This document shows, in pieces, positions 43,302 to 52,189 of a stretch of DNA of 64,000 nucleotides (position 1 is its first letter; the number at the start of each line of letters is the position of its first letter). The stretch spans positions 124,001 to 188,000 of the forward strand of contig NZ_CP137734.1 of assembly GCF_033406955.1 (NCBI RefSeq), written 5' to 3'. The stretch is from Streptomyces violaceoruber (GTDB taxonomy: Bacteria; Actinomycetota; Actinomycetes; Streptomycetales; Streptomycetaceae). The position numbers and the translations under genes are program-made. A model generated the notes under the pieces. It was given only the letters and a program-made list of their open reading frames with translations, was not told the DNA's origin and did not search any database.

Positions 43302-43357
43302 GCGGCTCTTTCGCTTGTGGCTCGGGCGGGGCGGCAGACGGATCGGGCGGAGACGGA

Positions 43358-44215
43358 TCAGGCCGACAGGAGCGCTACCTGGTCGCGGGTGAGTTCGAGG
43401 TCGGCCGCGGCGGCGGAGTCGCGGATGCTCGCGGGGCGCGAGGCGCCGGGGATCGGGATCACCACCGGCGCGAGTGCCAGCTGCCAGGCGAGTGCGACCT
43501 GGTGGACACTGGTGCCGGTCTCGCCGGCGACCTGCTGGAACACGCCGTGCCGCGCCGCCAGTTCCTTGGCGTTGGCGATACCGCCGAGCGGGCTCCACGG
43601 CAGGAACGCGATACCGAGCCCGGCGCAGTGTTCGAGCTCCGACCGGCTGGAGCGGAAGGCGGGCGAGAACTGGTTCTGCACCGACACGAGTCGCCCGCCG
43701 AGGACTTCGCGGGCCTCGTCGATCTGCGCGATGCCGGCGTTCGAGATCCCGGCCATCAGGATGACGCCCTCGTCGAGCAGTTCGCGGAGGGCTCCGACCG
43801 AGTCGGCGTACGGGACGGCGGGGTCGGGGCGGTGGAACTGGTAGAGGCCGATCGCGTCGACGCCGAGGCGACGGGCGGACTCCTTGGCCGCACGCTTGAG
43901 GTATGCGGGGTCCCCGTTGCGCGTCCATGTGCCGTCACCGGGACGCAGGTGGCCGCCCTTGGTGGCGACGAGGACGTCGGCGCCGGCCGCACCGTACTCG
44001 CGCAGCGCGCGGGCGATGAGTTCCTCGTTGTGCCCCACCTCGTTCGCGTCGCGGTGGTAGGAGTCGGCCGTGTCGATGAGGGTGACGCCGGCGTCGAGCG
44101 CGGCGTGGATGGTGGCGATCGACCGCTCCGGGTCCGGGCGCCCTTCGATCGACATCGGCATCCCGCCGAGGCCGATCGCGGAGACGGACCGGCCGCCGAT
44201 GGTGCGCTGCTGCAT
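43358..44215 (-). CDS. Aldo/keto reductase
   Basis: This 285-residue protein has the AKR motifs GGMPMSIEGR, TLIDTADSYHRD, ATKGGHLRPG, the QFHRPDP segment and the cofactor-binding IPIPGASRPASI at the end. ATG 44213-44215 follows GAGGAGAG. It is the first gene of the tandem reductase pair; the sequences differ enough that they probably have separate substrates. The promoter contains an inverted repeat at 44298-44324 that may bind a regulator. Confidence 0.9.
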   Translation of the reverse strand: MQQRTIGGRSVSAIGLGGMPMSIEGRPDPERSIATIHAALDAGVTLIDTADSYHRDANEVGHNEELIARALREYGAAGADVLVATKGGHLRPGDGTWTRNGDPAYLKRAAKESARRLGVDAIGLYQFHRPDPAVPYADSVGALRELLDEGVILMAGISNAGIAQIDEAREVLGGRLVSVQNQFSPAFRSSRSELEHCAGLGIAFLPWSPLGGIANAKELAARHGVFQQVAGETGTSVHQVALAWQLALAPVVIPIPGASRPASIRDSAAAADLELTRDQVALLSA

Positions 44216-44297
44216 GGCTCTCCTCGTCCTGGACGCTCTCGTGAGCGCGGGTGCCGCGCGGGTCCCCCGCGCTCACTCTAGGAACCGCTGATCCAGA

Positions 44298-44324
44298 AAT
44301 CCAACAGCTGTGGTTTCTTGGATT
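44298..44324. promoter_or_regulatory. Inverted repeat operator candidate upstream of the aldo/keto reductase pair
   Basis: AATCCAA and TTGGATT are perfect arms 13 bases apart, centred on a CAGCTG core, in AT-richer DNA 83 bases upstream of the reductase start and divergent from the VOC-protein gene at 44467. Confidence 0.4.
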
Positions 44325-44466
44325 CAGAAGTACCGGATGTGGATGAGGGACGGCGCGCTCTCCCCCGCTCCCGGGCCGGAAACCCGGATGCGGGGCCGGC
44401 CCGGCCACCCCTAGGCTGCGGCCACGGGACGGGCGAACCACGTCATGGATCGAGGTTGCACCGCGT

Positions 44467-45189
44467 ATGACCAGTCAGCTGTTCGCGATCTGTTTCAACA
44501 CCTCCGTGCCCTCGGACCTGGCGCGCTTCTGGTCCGGGGTCCTGGGCTGGGAGCTGTCCGCCGGCGCGGACGACGACCTCGCGGTCCTGCCCCCTGACGG
44601 CGCCGGGTACCGCCTTAGGTTCCTGCCGGGCCCGGCACCGAAGGCCGGGCAGAACCGGGCGCACTTCGACCTCACGAGCGCGTCCCCGCAGGACCAGCGG
44701 GCGACGGTGGCCAGGGCCCTGCGACTGGGCGGAAAACACATCGACGTGGGCCAGCTCCCGGAAGAGGGGCACGTGGTGCTCGCCGACCCGGACGGGAACG
44801 AGTTCTGCGTCATCGAGGCGGGCAACAACTTCCTCGCCGGCACCGGCGCCGTCGGAGCGCTGGCCTGCGACGGCACGCAGGAGGTCGGCTACTTCTGGAG
44901 TGAGGCGCTGTGCTGGCCGCTGGTCTGGGACCAGGACCAGGAGACCGCGATCCAGTCCCCGGCCGGCGGCACGAAGATCACCTGGGGCGGTCCCCCGGTG
45001 GCGCCGAAGTCCGGCGCCAACCGGCTCCACCTCGAGCTCGCACTGCCCGCCGACGCCGACTTCGAGGCGGAGACCGCCCGCCTGCTCTCGCTCGGCGCGA
45101 CCCGCTCCGCAGCCGGTGAGAAGGCCCGCGGCCGGGCGTTCCTGCTCGACCCGGACGGCAACGAGTTCACGGTGACGCACCTCGGCTGA
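44467..45189 (+). CDS. Tandem glyoxalase/VOC-domain protein
   Basis: This 240-residue protein has two VOC modules: FAICFNTSVPSDLARFWSGVLGW to FCVIEAG in residues 1-120, and a second ending in FLLDPDGNEFTVTHLG. The DPDGNEF signature occurs twice. VOC proteins act as glyoxalases, dioxygenases or drug-binding proteins; the role here is unknown. It starts at ATG 44467 and stands alone. Confidence 0.88.
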   Translation: MTSQLFAICFNTSVPSDLARFWSGVLGWELSAGADDDLAVLPPDGAGYRLRFLPGPAPKAGQNRAHFDLTSASPQDQRATVARALRLGGKHIDVGQLPEEGHVVLADPDGNEFCVIEAGNNFLAGTGAVGALACDGTQEVGYFWSEALCWPLVWDQDQETAIQSPAGGTKITWGGPPVAPKSGANRLHLELALPADADFEAETARLLSLGATRSAAGEKARGRAFLLDPDGNEFTVTHLG

Positions 45190-45235
45190 AGGACCGCTGT
45201 CCAGCACCCCACGGCGCGGGCGGCTGCGCACCGTC

Positions 45236-45301
45236 GTCCGGCGTCCGGCGTCCGGCGTCCGGCGTCCGTAGTCTGCCGCCTGCCGCCTGCCGCCTGCCGC
45301 C
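45236..45301. repeat. Two adjacent 7-bp tandem repeat tracts
   Basis: Four copies of GCGTCCG (45241-45268, with a partial copy before) are followed by four copies of TGCCGCC (45274-45301). The second tract ends on the last base of the acetyltransferase stop codon at 45301. This intergenic DNA separates convergent genes and may be slippage-prone. Confidence 0.95.
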
Positions 45302-45852
45302 TACCGTGCCGGTGACCGCCGGTCGGCGGCCAGGATCGCCCAGACCTGCTTGTCGTAACGCACACCCTCGTACGGCCACGCCTCGCGTCGCACTCCTTCC
45401 AGTGTCATGCCGAGCCTTTCGGCCACCGCGGCACTGCGGTCGTTGTCCGCCCGGCAGTGCCATTCGGCCCGGTGCAGCCCTCGAACCGTGAAGGCCCAGT
45501 CCAGCAGCAGGCCGCAGGCCCGTGTGATCAGCCCCCGGCCCTCGGCCGACGGCTCCAGCCAGCAGCCGATCTCGCAGTTGCCGAAGGCCGCGTCGAACTG
45601 GGTGAACATCACGCCGCCGACCAGTGCTTCCTCGCTCCACAGGCCGTACAGACGGGCGCCGTCGGCGGCCTGGCGTGCGGCATACCGCTCGAGGGTGGCG
45701 CGCGCTCCGTCCGTGTCGCGGGTGACGAAGCCGGGCCCGACCCAGGGGCGGATGTGCTCACGAGCCCGGTCCAGATGCCCGGCGAACTCCTCGGCCTGCC
45801 ACACCTCCAGCGGACCGAGTCGAGCAGCGCCACCCAGCGACACCGAGAACAT
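45301..45852 (-). CDS. GNAT N-acetyltransferase (RimJ/RimL-like)
   Basis: This 183-residue GNAT protein has the acetyl-CoA motif EPSAEGRGLITRACGLLLDWAF and the C-terminal HRAEWHCRADNDRSAAVAERLGM typical of RimJ/RimL-type enzymes that acetylate ribosomal proteins or small amines. ATG 45850-45852 follows GGGGAGG. It is divergent from the TetR gene at 45904, with 51 bases between starts. Confidence 0.88.
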   Translation of the reverse strand: MFSVSLGGAARLGPLEVWQAEEFAGHLDRAREHIRPWVGPGFVTRDTDGARATLERYAARQAADGARLYGLWSEEALVGGVMFTQFDAAFGNCEIGCWLEPSAEGRGLITRACGLLLDWAFTVRGLHRAEWHCRADNDRSAAVAERLGMTLEGVRREAWPYEGVRYDKQVWAILAADRRSPAR

Positions 45853-45903
45853 GAGAGCCTCCCCGTTTGCACAACAACTGTTATGACAATGTACCGTGGC
45901 GGC

Positions 45904-46497
45904 ATGCCACGCACCAAGGGAGATCACGAGGCCCGGCGGCAGGACGTCTCCGCGGCGGTCTGGCAGGTCATGGCCACCCGCGGCTTCGCGGGCCTGACGC
46001 TGCGTGCCGTGGCCGCGGAACTCGGCGCGACCACGGGCCTGCTCACCCACTACTTCCCCACCAAGCGCGCCCTGGTCGCCTACGCCCTCGACCTGCTCGA
46101 ACAGCGCACCCTCTCCCGCCCCCGCCGCAGTGCCGGCCGGGGCCCGGCCACCCTCAGGGACGCCCTGCTGGACATCCTGCCGCTGACCCCCGAGGCCACG
46201 GACAGCAACCGCGTCTGGGTCTCCTCCTGGGATGCCGCGCTCTCCGACCCGGCCCTGAGCACCGACTACGCCCGCAAGTACGCCGAGGGCCGTGAAAGGC
46301 TGCGCGCCCGGGTGGTCGCGGCGCAGGAACGCGGCGAACTGGCCCCGGGCGACCCCGCGCAGGTCGCGGCCGCCGCACAGTCGTTCGCACTCGGGCTGGT
46401 GGTCCAAGCCCTGTTCGACCCGGTGACGTTCACGCCGCAGCGGCAGGTCGAGCTGCTGGACGACTACCTGGCCGCCCTGGCCGCCGGGGCGGGGTAG
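45904..46497 (+). CDS. TetR-family transcriptional regulator
   Basis: This 197-residue regulator has an N-terminal HTH (ATRGFAGLTLRAVAAELGATTGLLTHYFPTKRALV). The ligand-binding half is typical of BetI-like members. Upstream in-frame ATG codons at 45892 and before are possible starts. It likely represses itself and the divergent acetyltransferase gene; the short gap contains AACAACTGTT-like half-sites. The ligand is unknown. Confidence 0.87.
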   Translation: MPRTKGDHEARRQDVSAAVWQVMATRGFAGLTLRAVAAELGATTGLLTHYFPTKRALVAYALDLLEQRTLSRPRRSAGRGPATLRDALLDILPLTPEATDSNRVWVSSWDAALSDPALSTDYARKYAEGRERLRARVVAAQERGELAPGDPAQVAAAAQSFALGLVVQALFDPVTFTPQRQVELLDDYLAALAAGAG

Positions 46498-46498
46498 T

Positions 46499-47971
46499 TC
46501 ACTCGCTCGGTCGCGCCGCGCAGGCGAGGTCCCGCGCGGGGCGTTCCCCGGTGGTGAGGAACCTGGTCGCCGCATCGTTGGCGCAGGTGTTGCGACCGTA
46601 CGGATAGACACCGTGGCCGCCCTGGTCGGCGGTCACCATCGTGGCCCGCCCGCCGAAGGCGCGCCGCAGTTCCCTGGCGCCGGCCAGCGGCGTGCCCGGG
46701 TCGCGTTCGTTCTGCAGCATCAGCACGTTCGACGGCCCCCTGCCGGTGATGCGCACCGGCGGTTCGGTCCCTTCCCGCGGCCAGAACGCGCAGGGGTTGA
46801 TACTCGCCGTGGAGCCGCCCAGCATGGGGTACCTGTGCCGGTCGACGGCGACGTTGCGCTGGTACTCCCGGACCGTCCCCGGCCAGCGCGAGTCACCGCA
46901 CACCACCGCGAAGCGCGCGGCCATCAGGTTCTCCAGGCCCGCGGGCGGCTCCGGCAGCGGCAGTGGCCCGCCCGTGTCGACGGCCTGCCAGAACTCCGCG
47001 AGCCGGGGCATGGAGGCGTCGGCGTAGAGGCTGTCGAAGGTGTAACCGCGGAACGCGGTCCCGTCGACGTCCTGGTACGGCTTCTCGTCCAGCCGCTCCG
47101 CGAGTTCGAAGTACGTGTCGGTGACCTCCTCCCGCGTGGAGCCCAGGCCGTACTCGGGGTGGGCCACGGCGAACGCTGCGAAGTCGGGGAAACGGTCCTC
47201 CAGTCCCCGGGCGAACAGCCGCATGGCCGTGACGTCGTAGCCGCCGGGACCCATGTTGCTGTCGAGCACGATCCGGTCACCGCGCCGCGGGAACAGCGTC
47301 GCGTAGACCGCGCCGAGGTAACTGCCGTAGGAGGCGCCGAGGTACGACAGCTTCGGCTCGCCCAGCGCCGTCCGGAGGCGGTCCATGTCACGTGCGGTGT
47401 TGGCGGTGGTGGTGTGCGGCAGCATCCACGCCGTCCGCGAGTCGCCGCACTGTTCGGCGATCTTCCGCGCGTTCCCCGCCTCCCGCGTGACGTCGGCCGC
47501 GGTGTGCGCGTACGGCGGGAAGTTGCCCCGCCACTGCTGCTCCTGCGTCAGGTCGCAGGTCACCGGCGTACTGCGGCCGACACCGCGCGGGTCGAAGCCG
47601 ATGATGTCGTAGGAGTCGAGCACCTCCTGCGGCAGCCCCGAGGCGGCCAGCACGGCCGGGTAGACGAGGCCCGATCCGCCCGGGCCGCCCGGGTTGGTCA
47701 ACAGGACGCCACGCCGCTGCGCCGGCTTCTCGCTCGCCAGCCGGGAGACGGCGATCTCTATCCGACGGCCGTCCGGATCGCGGTAGTCCAGCGGGACGCG
47801 CAGTGTCGAGCACCGCAGGCGGGGCGCGGCGGCGCCCTCGGGGCACGGGCCCCACCGCAGGGCGTCCGGCGCCGACGCGGTCGTCGCCGCCGCCGGCGGG
47901 GTGGCCGACGCGGGCAGCGCGGTCACCGCCAACGCGGTGGCGGTGAGAGCGAGTGACAGGCTTCTGCGCAT
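46499..47971 (-). CDS. Secreted tripeptidyl-aminopeptidase-type hydrolase (S33)
   Basis: This protein of about 490 residues has a signal peptide (LALTATALAVTALPASA), then the S33 alpha/beta hydrolase. It shows TNPGGPGGSG near 90, the nucleophile in GASYGSYLG, the acid in NERDPGTPL and the histidine in QGGHGVY. The C-terminal TAP-like domain is intact. Enzymes like SlpD/SlpE and Tap release tripeptides from secreted proteins. ATG 47969-47971 follows GGAGG. It diverges from a two-component system. Confidence 0.9.
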   Translation of the reverse strand: MRRSLSLALTATALAVTALPASATPPAAATTASAPDALRWGPCPEGAAAPRLRCSTLRVPLDYRDPDGRRIEIAVSRLASEKPAQRRGVLLTNPGGPGGSGLVYPAVLAASGLPQEVLDSYDIIGFDPRGVGRSTPVTCDLTQEQQWRGNFPPYAHTAADVTREAGNARKIAEQCGDSRTAWMLPHTTTANTARDMDRLRTALGEPKLSYLGASYGSYLGAVYATLFPRRGDRIVLDSNMGPGGYDVTAMRLFARGLEDRFPDFAAFAVAHPEYGLGSTREEVTDTYFELAERLDEKPYQDVDGTAFRGYTFDSLYADASMPRLAEFWQAVDTGGPLPLPEPPAGLENLMAARFAVVCGDSRWPGTVREYQRNVAVDRHRYPMLGGSTASINPCAFWPREGTEPPVRITGRGPSNVLMLQNERDPGTPLAGARELRRAFGGRATMVTADQGGHGVYPYGRNTCANDAATRFLTTGERPARDLACAARPSE

Positions 47972-48083
47972 GAGGTCCTCCAGTTGGGGGGGTGACCGGC
48001 ACGGATCGAGTCTGTTCGGCGTCGGCGGCCGGTACATCGGCCCGGCGGACCGGCTCCGTCTCGGCCCTGGGGCGAGGTGCCGG

Positions 48084-48099
48084 TTGGACCTGGGTCCAA
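48084..48099. promoter_or_regulatory. Palindromic operator candidate between peptidase and two-component system
   Basis: TTGGACC, a TG spacer and GGTCCAA form a 16-base inverted repeat with perfect arms, 57 bases before the kinase start and 113 before the peptidase start. It may bind the LuxR-type regulator encoded alongside. Confidence 0.45.
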
Positions 48100-48155
48100 G
48101 GCGGATCGGTCCCCGGTCTGATCCGCCGGCCGCACGGTGTGGCGACAATGGCGTG

Positions 48156-49349
48156 GTGAACACGGACGATGTGCCGCGGCTCGGGGCGTGGCAGCACGCA
48201 TGGCGGCTGACGGTGGCCGCGGTCGTGAGCCTGCCGGTCTGGCTCTCGACCCTCGCGCTGATACGGAGCCGGTCCGGCGAGCCGGGCTCCTGGGTCCTCG
48301 TCGGCGATCCGCTGGTGGCCCTGGGCTGCCTGACGCTGCTCCGGTGGCGGCGGCGGTGGCCCGTCGCGGTCGCTGTCACCGTCACGGTCGCCTCGTCCGT
48401 GTCGGCGCTCGCCACGGGCGCCGCGCTGTTGGCGCTGTGCTCGGTCGCCACCCGCCGCCGTCCGGCGGAGATCGGGATCGTCGTGCTGGCCTACGTGACC
48501 GCGTCACGGCTCGCCGGCGAGGTCTACGCCGTGCAGGGTTCTGCCGACTCGATGGGGTGGGTCCAGGTCGTGGTGCCGGCGCTGACCGCGGGGATCGCGG
48601 TGGCCGCGGGCATGGCGGTCGGGGCACGGCGGGCCGAGGTGCGGTCCCTGCGCGAGCGGGCGGAGAGCGCGGAACGGGAGCAGAGCGCGCGGGCGGCGCA
48701 GGTACGGGCCCTGGAACGCAACCGGATCGCCCGCGAGATGCACGACGTCCTCGCCCACCGCATCTCGCTGGTGGCCATGCAGGCCGGGGTTCTGGACCAC
48801 CGCGGTGATCTCTCGGCCGACGAGAACCGGGTGCTGGTCCACGGTATCGCCGAGGGGGCCCACCAGGCGCTGGAGGAGCTGCGGGAGGTCCTCGGCGTGC
48901 TCCGCGCGGGCCCGGGCCGCCCGGAACCGCCGCAGCCCTCCCTCGACCGCGTTCCCGAGCTGGTGGCCGACACCCGCGCCTCGGGCCTCGACGTCAGGTT
49001 CACCAGCACCGTGACCGCGGCCCCGCCCGACGGCGTCGGGCGGACCTGCTACCGGATCGTCCAGGAAGCGCTGACCAACGCCGCCAAGCATGCCCCCGGC
49101 GCGGTCGTGCGGGTCACCCTCGACGGCACCGCGGGCGGCACGCTCGACATCGGCGTCCGCAACGGACCGGCTCCGCTGCGCCCCGCACGGCCGCCGGCCT
49201 CCGGCTTCGGCCTGCTGGGCCTCGGCGAACGCATCACCGTCGCCGGCGGCGAACTGGGCCACCGCCCCACGCCCGACGGCGGGTACGTCCTCACCGCACG
49301 GCTGCCCTGGCCGGACGGCGCCGCCCGCCGCCATGAAAGGGGCGCATGA
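48156..49349 (+). CDS. Two-component sensor histidine kinase (NarL/DesK type)
   Basis: This is a kinase of about 397 residues. Several transmembrane segments occupy residues 20-160, then a coiled segment, then the dimerisation site EMHDVLAHRISL with the phospho-accepting His. The ATPase domain has EALTNAAKHA and FGLLGLGERI. It pairs with the response regulator whose start follows the stop immediately. The GTG start at 48156 or the one before it is likely. The stimulus is unknown; the divergent gene encodes a secreted peptidase that may be a target. Confidence 0.9.
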   Translation: MNTDDVPRLGAWQHAWRLTVAAVVSLPVWLSTLALIRSRSGEPGSWVLVGDPLVALGCLTLLRWRRRWPVAVAVTVTVASSVSALATGAALLALCSVATRRRPAEIGIVVLAYVTASRLAGEVYAVQGSADSMGWVQVVVPALTAGIAVAAGMAVGARRAEVRSLRERAESAEREQSARAAQVRALERNRIAREMHDVLAHRISLVAMQAGVLDHRGDLSADENRVLVHGIAEGAHQALEELREVLGVLRAGPGRPEPPQPSLDRVPELVADTRASGLDVRFTSTVTAAPPDGVGRTCYRIVQEALTNAAKHAPGAVVRVTLDGTAGGTLDIGVRNGPAPLRPARPPASGFGLLGLGERITVAGGELGHRPTPDGGYVLTARLPWPDGAARRHERGA

Positions 49350-50141
49350 GTGGACAGCCGACACGATCCCGCTTCCGAGCCCGACTCCGGGACCGGTCCC
49401 GGTTCCGGTTCCGAGCCCGGTTCCGGTTCCGGTTCCGGGACCGTACGGATCGTCATCGTCGACGACGAGCAACTGGTGCGCATGGCCCTGCGGCTCGTCA
49501 TCGACGGCGAACCGGACCTGACCGTCGTGGCGGAGGCGGCCGACGGGGACGCCGCCCTCGCCGTGGTGGACGAACAGCGGCCCGACGTGGTGCTGATGGA
49601 CGTACGGATGCCGGGCCGGGACGGTCTGGACACGACCCGGGAACTGCTCGCCCGGCCCGCGCCGCCACGGGTGCTGATGCTGACCACCTTCGACTCCGAC
49701 GACCTCGTGCTCGGGGCGCTGCGTGCCGGGGCGCTCGGCTTCGTCCTCAAGGACACCCCTCCCCCGCGCATCCTCGACGCGGTGCGGACCGTCGCGGACG
49801 GCCATCCCGCGTTGTCCCCGGCGGCAACGGCACGAGTGATCGCCGCGGCCACGGGCCCGGACTCCTCACACAGCCGTGACCGCACCCGCGAGGCCGCGCG
49901 CGAACGGCTGTCCGTGCTGACGGAGCGGGAGTGGGAGACCGCCCGGGCCGTCGCGGACGGGCTGGGCAACCCGGAGATCGCCGAGCGGCTGCACATCACC
50001 GTCGCGACGGTCAAGGCGCACACCGGCAGTCTGTTCGCCAAGCTGGGCGTCGAGAATCGGGTGCAGATCGCGCTGCTGGTCCGCGACGCGGGGCATCCGA
50101 CCCGTCGGCGTGCCGTCGATCGCCCTTCGGATGTCGGATGA
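49350..50141 (+). CDS. LuxR-type response regulator with a Gly/Ser-rich N-terminal extension
   Basis: This 263-residue NarL-type regulator has the receiver domain with IVDDE, the phospho-Asp in LMDVRMPG and the lysine in LKDTP. The C-terminal HTH reads LTEREWETARAVADGLGNPEIAERLHITVATVKAH. Residues 1-31 are low-complexity (Gly, Ser, Glu, Pro), encoded by imperfect six-base repeats of GGTTCC type. The GTG start directly abuts the kinase stop and no better start exists before the receiver domain, so the extension seems real. Confidence 0.88.
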   Translation: MDSRHDPASEPDSGTGPGSGSEPGSGSGSGTVRIVIVDDEQLVRMALRLVIDGEPDLTVVAEAADGDAALAVVDEQRPDVVLMDVRMPGRDGLDTTRELLARPAPPRVLMLTTFDSDDLVLGALRAGALGFVLKDTPPPRILDAVRTVADGHPALSPAATARVIAAATGPDSSHSRDRTREAARERLSVLTEREWETARAVADGLGNPEIAERLHITVATVKAHTGSLFAKLGVENRVQIALLVRDAGHPTRRRAVDRPSDVG

Positions 50142-50182
50142 TCCGGGCGACCGGCGCCGTCTCCTGTCCGGCCCGCCGCCGG

Positions 50183-50722
50183 TCAGCCGGAGAGGCCGGC
50201 GGTCAGGTGGTCGCCGGGGATGCCGGACTTCTCGGGCCGGTAGTAGTCCCTGATGCCGTCCGCCCAGGTGGCCGCCCGGATTCGGTCGCCGTCGTCCGGT
50301 CCGAAGGCGTCGAACAGCGTCTCGACATTGCGCCGTTCGAACCCGATGGCGAGCATCAGCGCGATGAACTCGGACCGCGCGACGAGGCCGTCGCCCTCCG
50401 GGTCCCCCATCGCGGCCAGCGCCTCGGCGAACTCGTCCACGGCGGTGTCGAAGCGCTGCGGGTCGAGGACGACGGAGGTGAACTCCTCGGGGCTGATCCG
50501 ACCGTCGCCGTTGGCGTCCAGCTCGGTCCGGAGCGTGTCCCAGTAGCCGCCGAAGGACGCGGTGAGCCGCTCCTTCACCGCGTCGCGGGCCGCGGGCACG
50601 GCCGCCGTGACGCGGTCGCTCATGAGGTCGAAGTCGGCCTGCTCCAGGTAGCCGTTTCCGTCGGCGTCGAAGAGGGAGAAGACCAACTGGACGCGATCCG
50701 TCGCCTCGCTGGTGGGCGTCAT
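50183..50722 (-). CDS. EF-hand calcium-binding protein (calerythrin-like)
   Basis: This acidic 179-residue protein has three canonical EF-hand loops (DADGNGYLEQADF near 19, DANGDGRISPEEF near 68, DPEGDGLVARSEF near 107) and a degenerate fourth (GPDDGDRIRAATW). The pattern resembles calerythrin and CabB-type sarcoplasmic-like calcium proteins of actinobacteria. It has no signal peptide, so it should buffer or sense cytoplasmic calcium. ATG 50720-50722. Confidence 0.92.
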   Translation of the reverse strand: MTPTSEATDRVQLVFSLFDADGNGYLEQADFDLMSDRVTAAVPAARDAVKERLTASFGGYWDTLRTELDANGDGRISPEEFTSVVLDPQRFDTAVDEFAEALAAMGDPEGDGLVARSEFIALMLAIGFERRNVETLFDAFGPDDGDRIRAATWADGIRDYYRPEKSGIPGDHLTAGLSG

Positions 50723-50965
50723 GGTGCACCTCGGACTTTCGGGATGGAGGGCTTCCGGCTGAGTGCGCCGGCATCACCTCCGGCAGCTCGTCCACTATCG
50801 GCCCGCTGCCGCCGCCGCGTCGGCGAAAGCGGCCGGGAGCACACGAACGGGCGGAAATCGCGCGGTCGTTGTATGAAGTGCCGGTGTCCCGGACACAACT
50901 TGAGGTCCTCGTCGGTGACGAGCGGCGAGGCGGGGGCGTCGCCAGGCCGCAGCCCCTTCGCGCAG

Positions 50966-51008
50966 CACGGTGCCCGCACCGCTTGCGGGAAGCGGTGCGG
51001 GCACCGTG
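50966..51008. terminator. Strong perfect hairpin after the DUF4190 gene
   Basis: Two perfect 19-base arms (left CACGGTGCCCGCACCGCTT) enclose a GCGGG loop. It begins 22 bases after the minus-strand stop of the gene at 51031. No T tract follows. Transcription stop is the likely role. Confidence 0.88.
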
Positions 51009-51030
51009 GTGAACGGCCGATCGAGCGGCG

Positions 51031-51303
51031 TCAGCCGATGTGCCAGGAGAAGCTGCCGCCGTTGTTGGCCGCCACGGCGAACATCACGATCATGAGCAGG
51101 ATGTCGGCCACTCCGAGGCCGAGTGCCCACTTGGCCATGGTGGATCCGGTCTGCCGCAGCGCCACGGCACCGAAGACGATGGCGAGCGGGCCCAGGACGA
51201 TCGGCAGGATGAGGAGTCCGACGATGCCGCAGACCAGTCCGGCGATCGCAAGTCCGCTGGTCCTGCCGCCCCTTCGGGTTCCCGTTCTGCTGTAGGTCGC
51301 CAT
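51031..51303 (-). CDS. Small DUF4190-type membrane protein
   Basis: This 90-residue protein has a basic N-terminus and two hydrophobic helices (SGLAIAGLVCGIVGLLILPIVLGPLAIVFG and KWALGLGVADILLMIVMFAVAA), the layout of DUF4190 proteins that are abundant in Streptomyces. The role is unknown. It begins at ATG 51301-51303 and ends before the strong hairpin at 50966-51008. Confidence 0.87.
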   Translation of the reverse strand: MATYSRTGTRRGGRTSGLAIAGLVCGIVGLLILPIVLGPLAIVFGAVALRQTGSTMAKWALGLGVADILLMIVMFAVAANNGGSFSWHIG

Positions 51304-51436
51304 GCTTTCTCCCGAACTGTCGTGGATCAGTGGGTATCTCCTTGGCTAACCTTCGAGTTGCCGCTCGATGTCGATTCACACCTACGGATCGTCACTGCGA
51401 GACCGCCCGGAGGCCGCACGCCGGACCTCTGCCGCT

Positions 51437-52150
51437 TCACATCTCCGGTGCCGTCCCGGTCAGTTCGGCGGCGATGCCGTCCAGCAGGGTGTCCAGGACC
51501 ACGGGGTAGGCGCTGTGCGGCATGCGGGCGGCGAGCCGCTCGGCGGTCGCGGCGATGTTCGGGTGGGTCTCGGCGGGCAGCCGGGCATAGGTGGTTCCCC
51601 ACATGTCCTCGTCGGACCTGCGGGCTTCTTCCGGCAGGGCCAGTGCACCCGCGTCGAGCGCCGCGAAGGCGAGGGCCAGGTCGATGAACGCGTGGTAGAA
51701 GCGGACCGCGGCCCGATCGGTCAGCCCGGCGCCTCTCAGCAGACCGAGGATCGCCTCGTCCACCGCGATCTCACGCGGCCGTCCGCTGACCCGGCTGGCG
51801 GTGAGCACCGCCGCCTGGGGATGGGCGAGGTACGAGGAGTGCAGGGCGAGACCGAGGGAGCGGAGGTCCGCTCGCCAGTCGCCCTGCGCCGTCCACCCGT
51901 CCAGGGCCTGCCCCATCAGCTCGTTGCCGACGGCCCGTGCCAGGTCGTCCATGCCGGCGAAGTAGCGGTACAGGGTGCTCGGGTCCGCCCCCAGCGCCGC
52001 GCCCAGACGCCGGGCGGTCAGTCCGCCGGTGCCGTGCTCGCGCAGCATCCGCAGCGCGGTCCGCACGATCAGGCCCTCCGAGAGCACCGCGCCCTGCCGC
52101 GTCGGCCTGCGCCTGCGTCGCGCCTCCTCGGGCACCACCTTCTTCGGCAT
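51437..52150 (-). CDS. TetR-family regulator with TetR C-terminal-like domain
   Basis: This 237-residue regulator has a basic N-terminal tail, then the HTH (LREHGTGGLTARRLGAALGADPSTLYRYFAGMDDL) and a helical C-terminal domain of the TetR_C type. It diverges from the saccharopine-dehydrogenase-like gene at 52257, and the gap contains the inverted repeat CAACAG...CTGTTG at 52190-52207. It likely represses that gene and itself. Confidence 0.87.
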   Translation of the reverse strand: MPKKVVPEEARRRRRPTRQGAVLSEGLIVRTALRMLREHGTGGLTARRLGAALGADPSTLYRYFAGMDDLARAVGNELMGQALDGWTAQGDWRADLRSLGLALHSSYLAHPQAAVLTASRVSGRPREIAVDEAILGLLRGAGLTDRAAVRFYHAFIDLALAFAALDAGALALPEEARRSDEDMWGTTYARLPAETHPNIAATAERLAARMPHSAYPVVLDTLLDGIAAELTGTAPEM

Positions 52151-52189
52151 CCGCCCGCTCCCGTCCTTATGCCAACACGGTTGACCTTA

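Noticed and set aside
45236..45301. Possible CRISPR array
   Set aside because: Units are only 7 bases with no spacers and no cas genes nearby; the 25-bp (58539-58638) and 13-bp (56992-57121) arrays also have no spacers.
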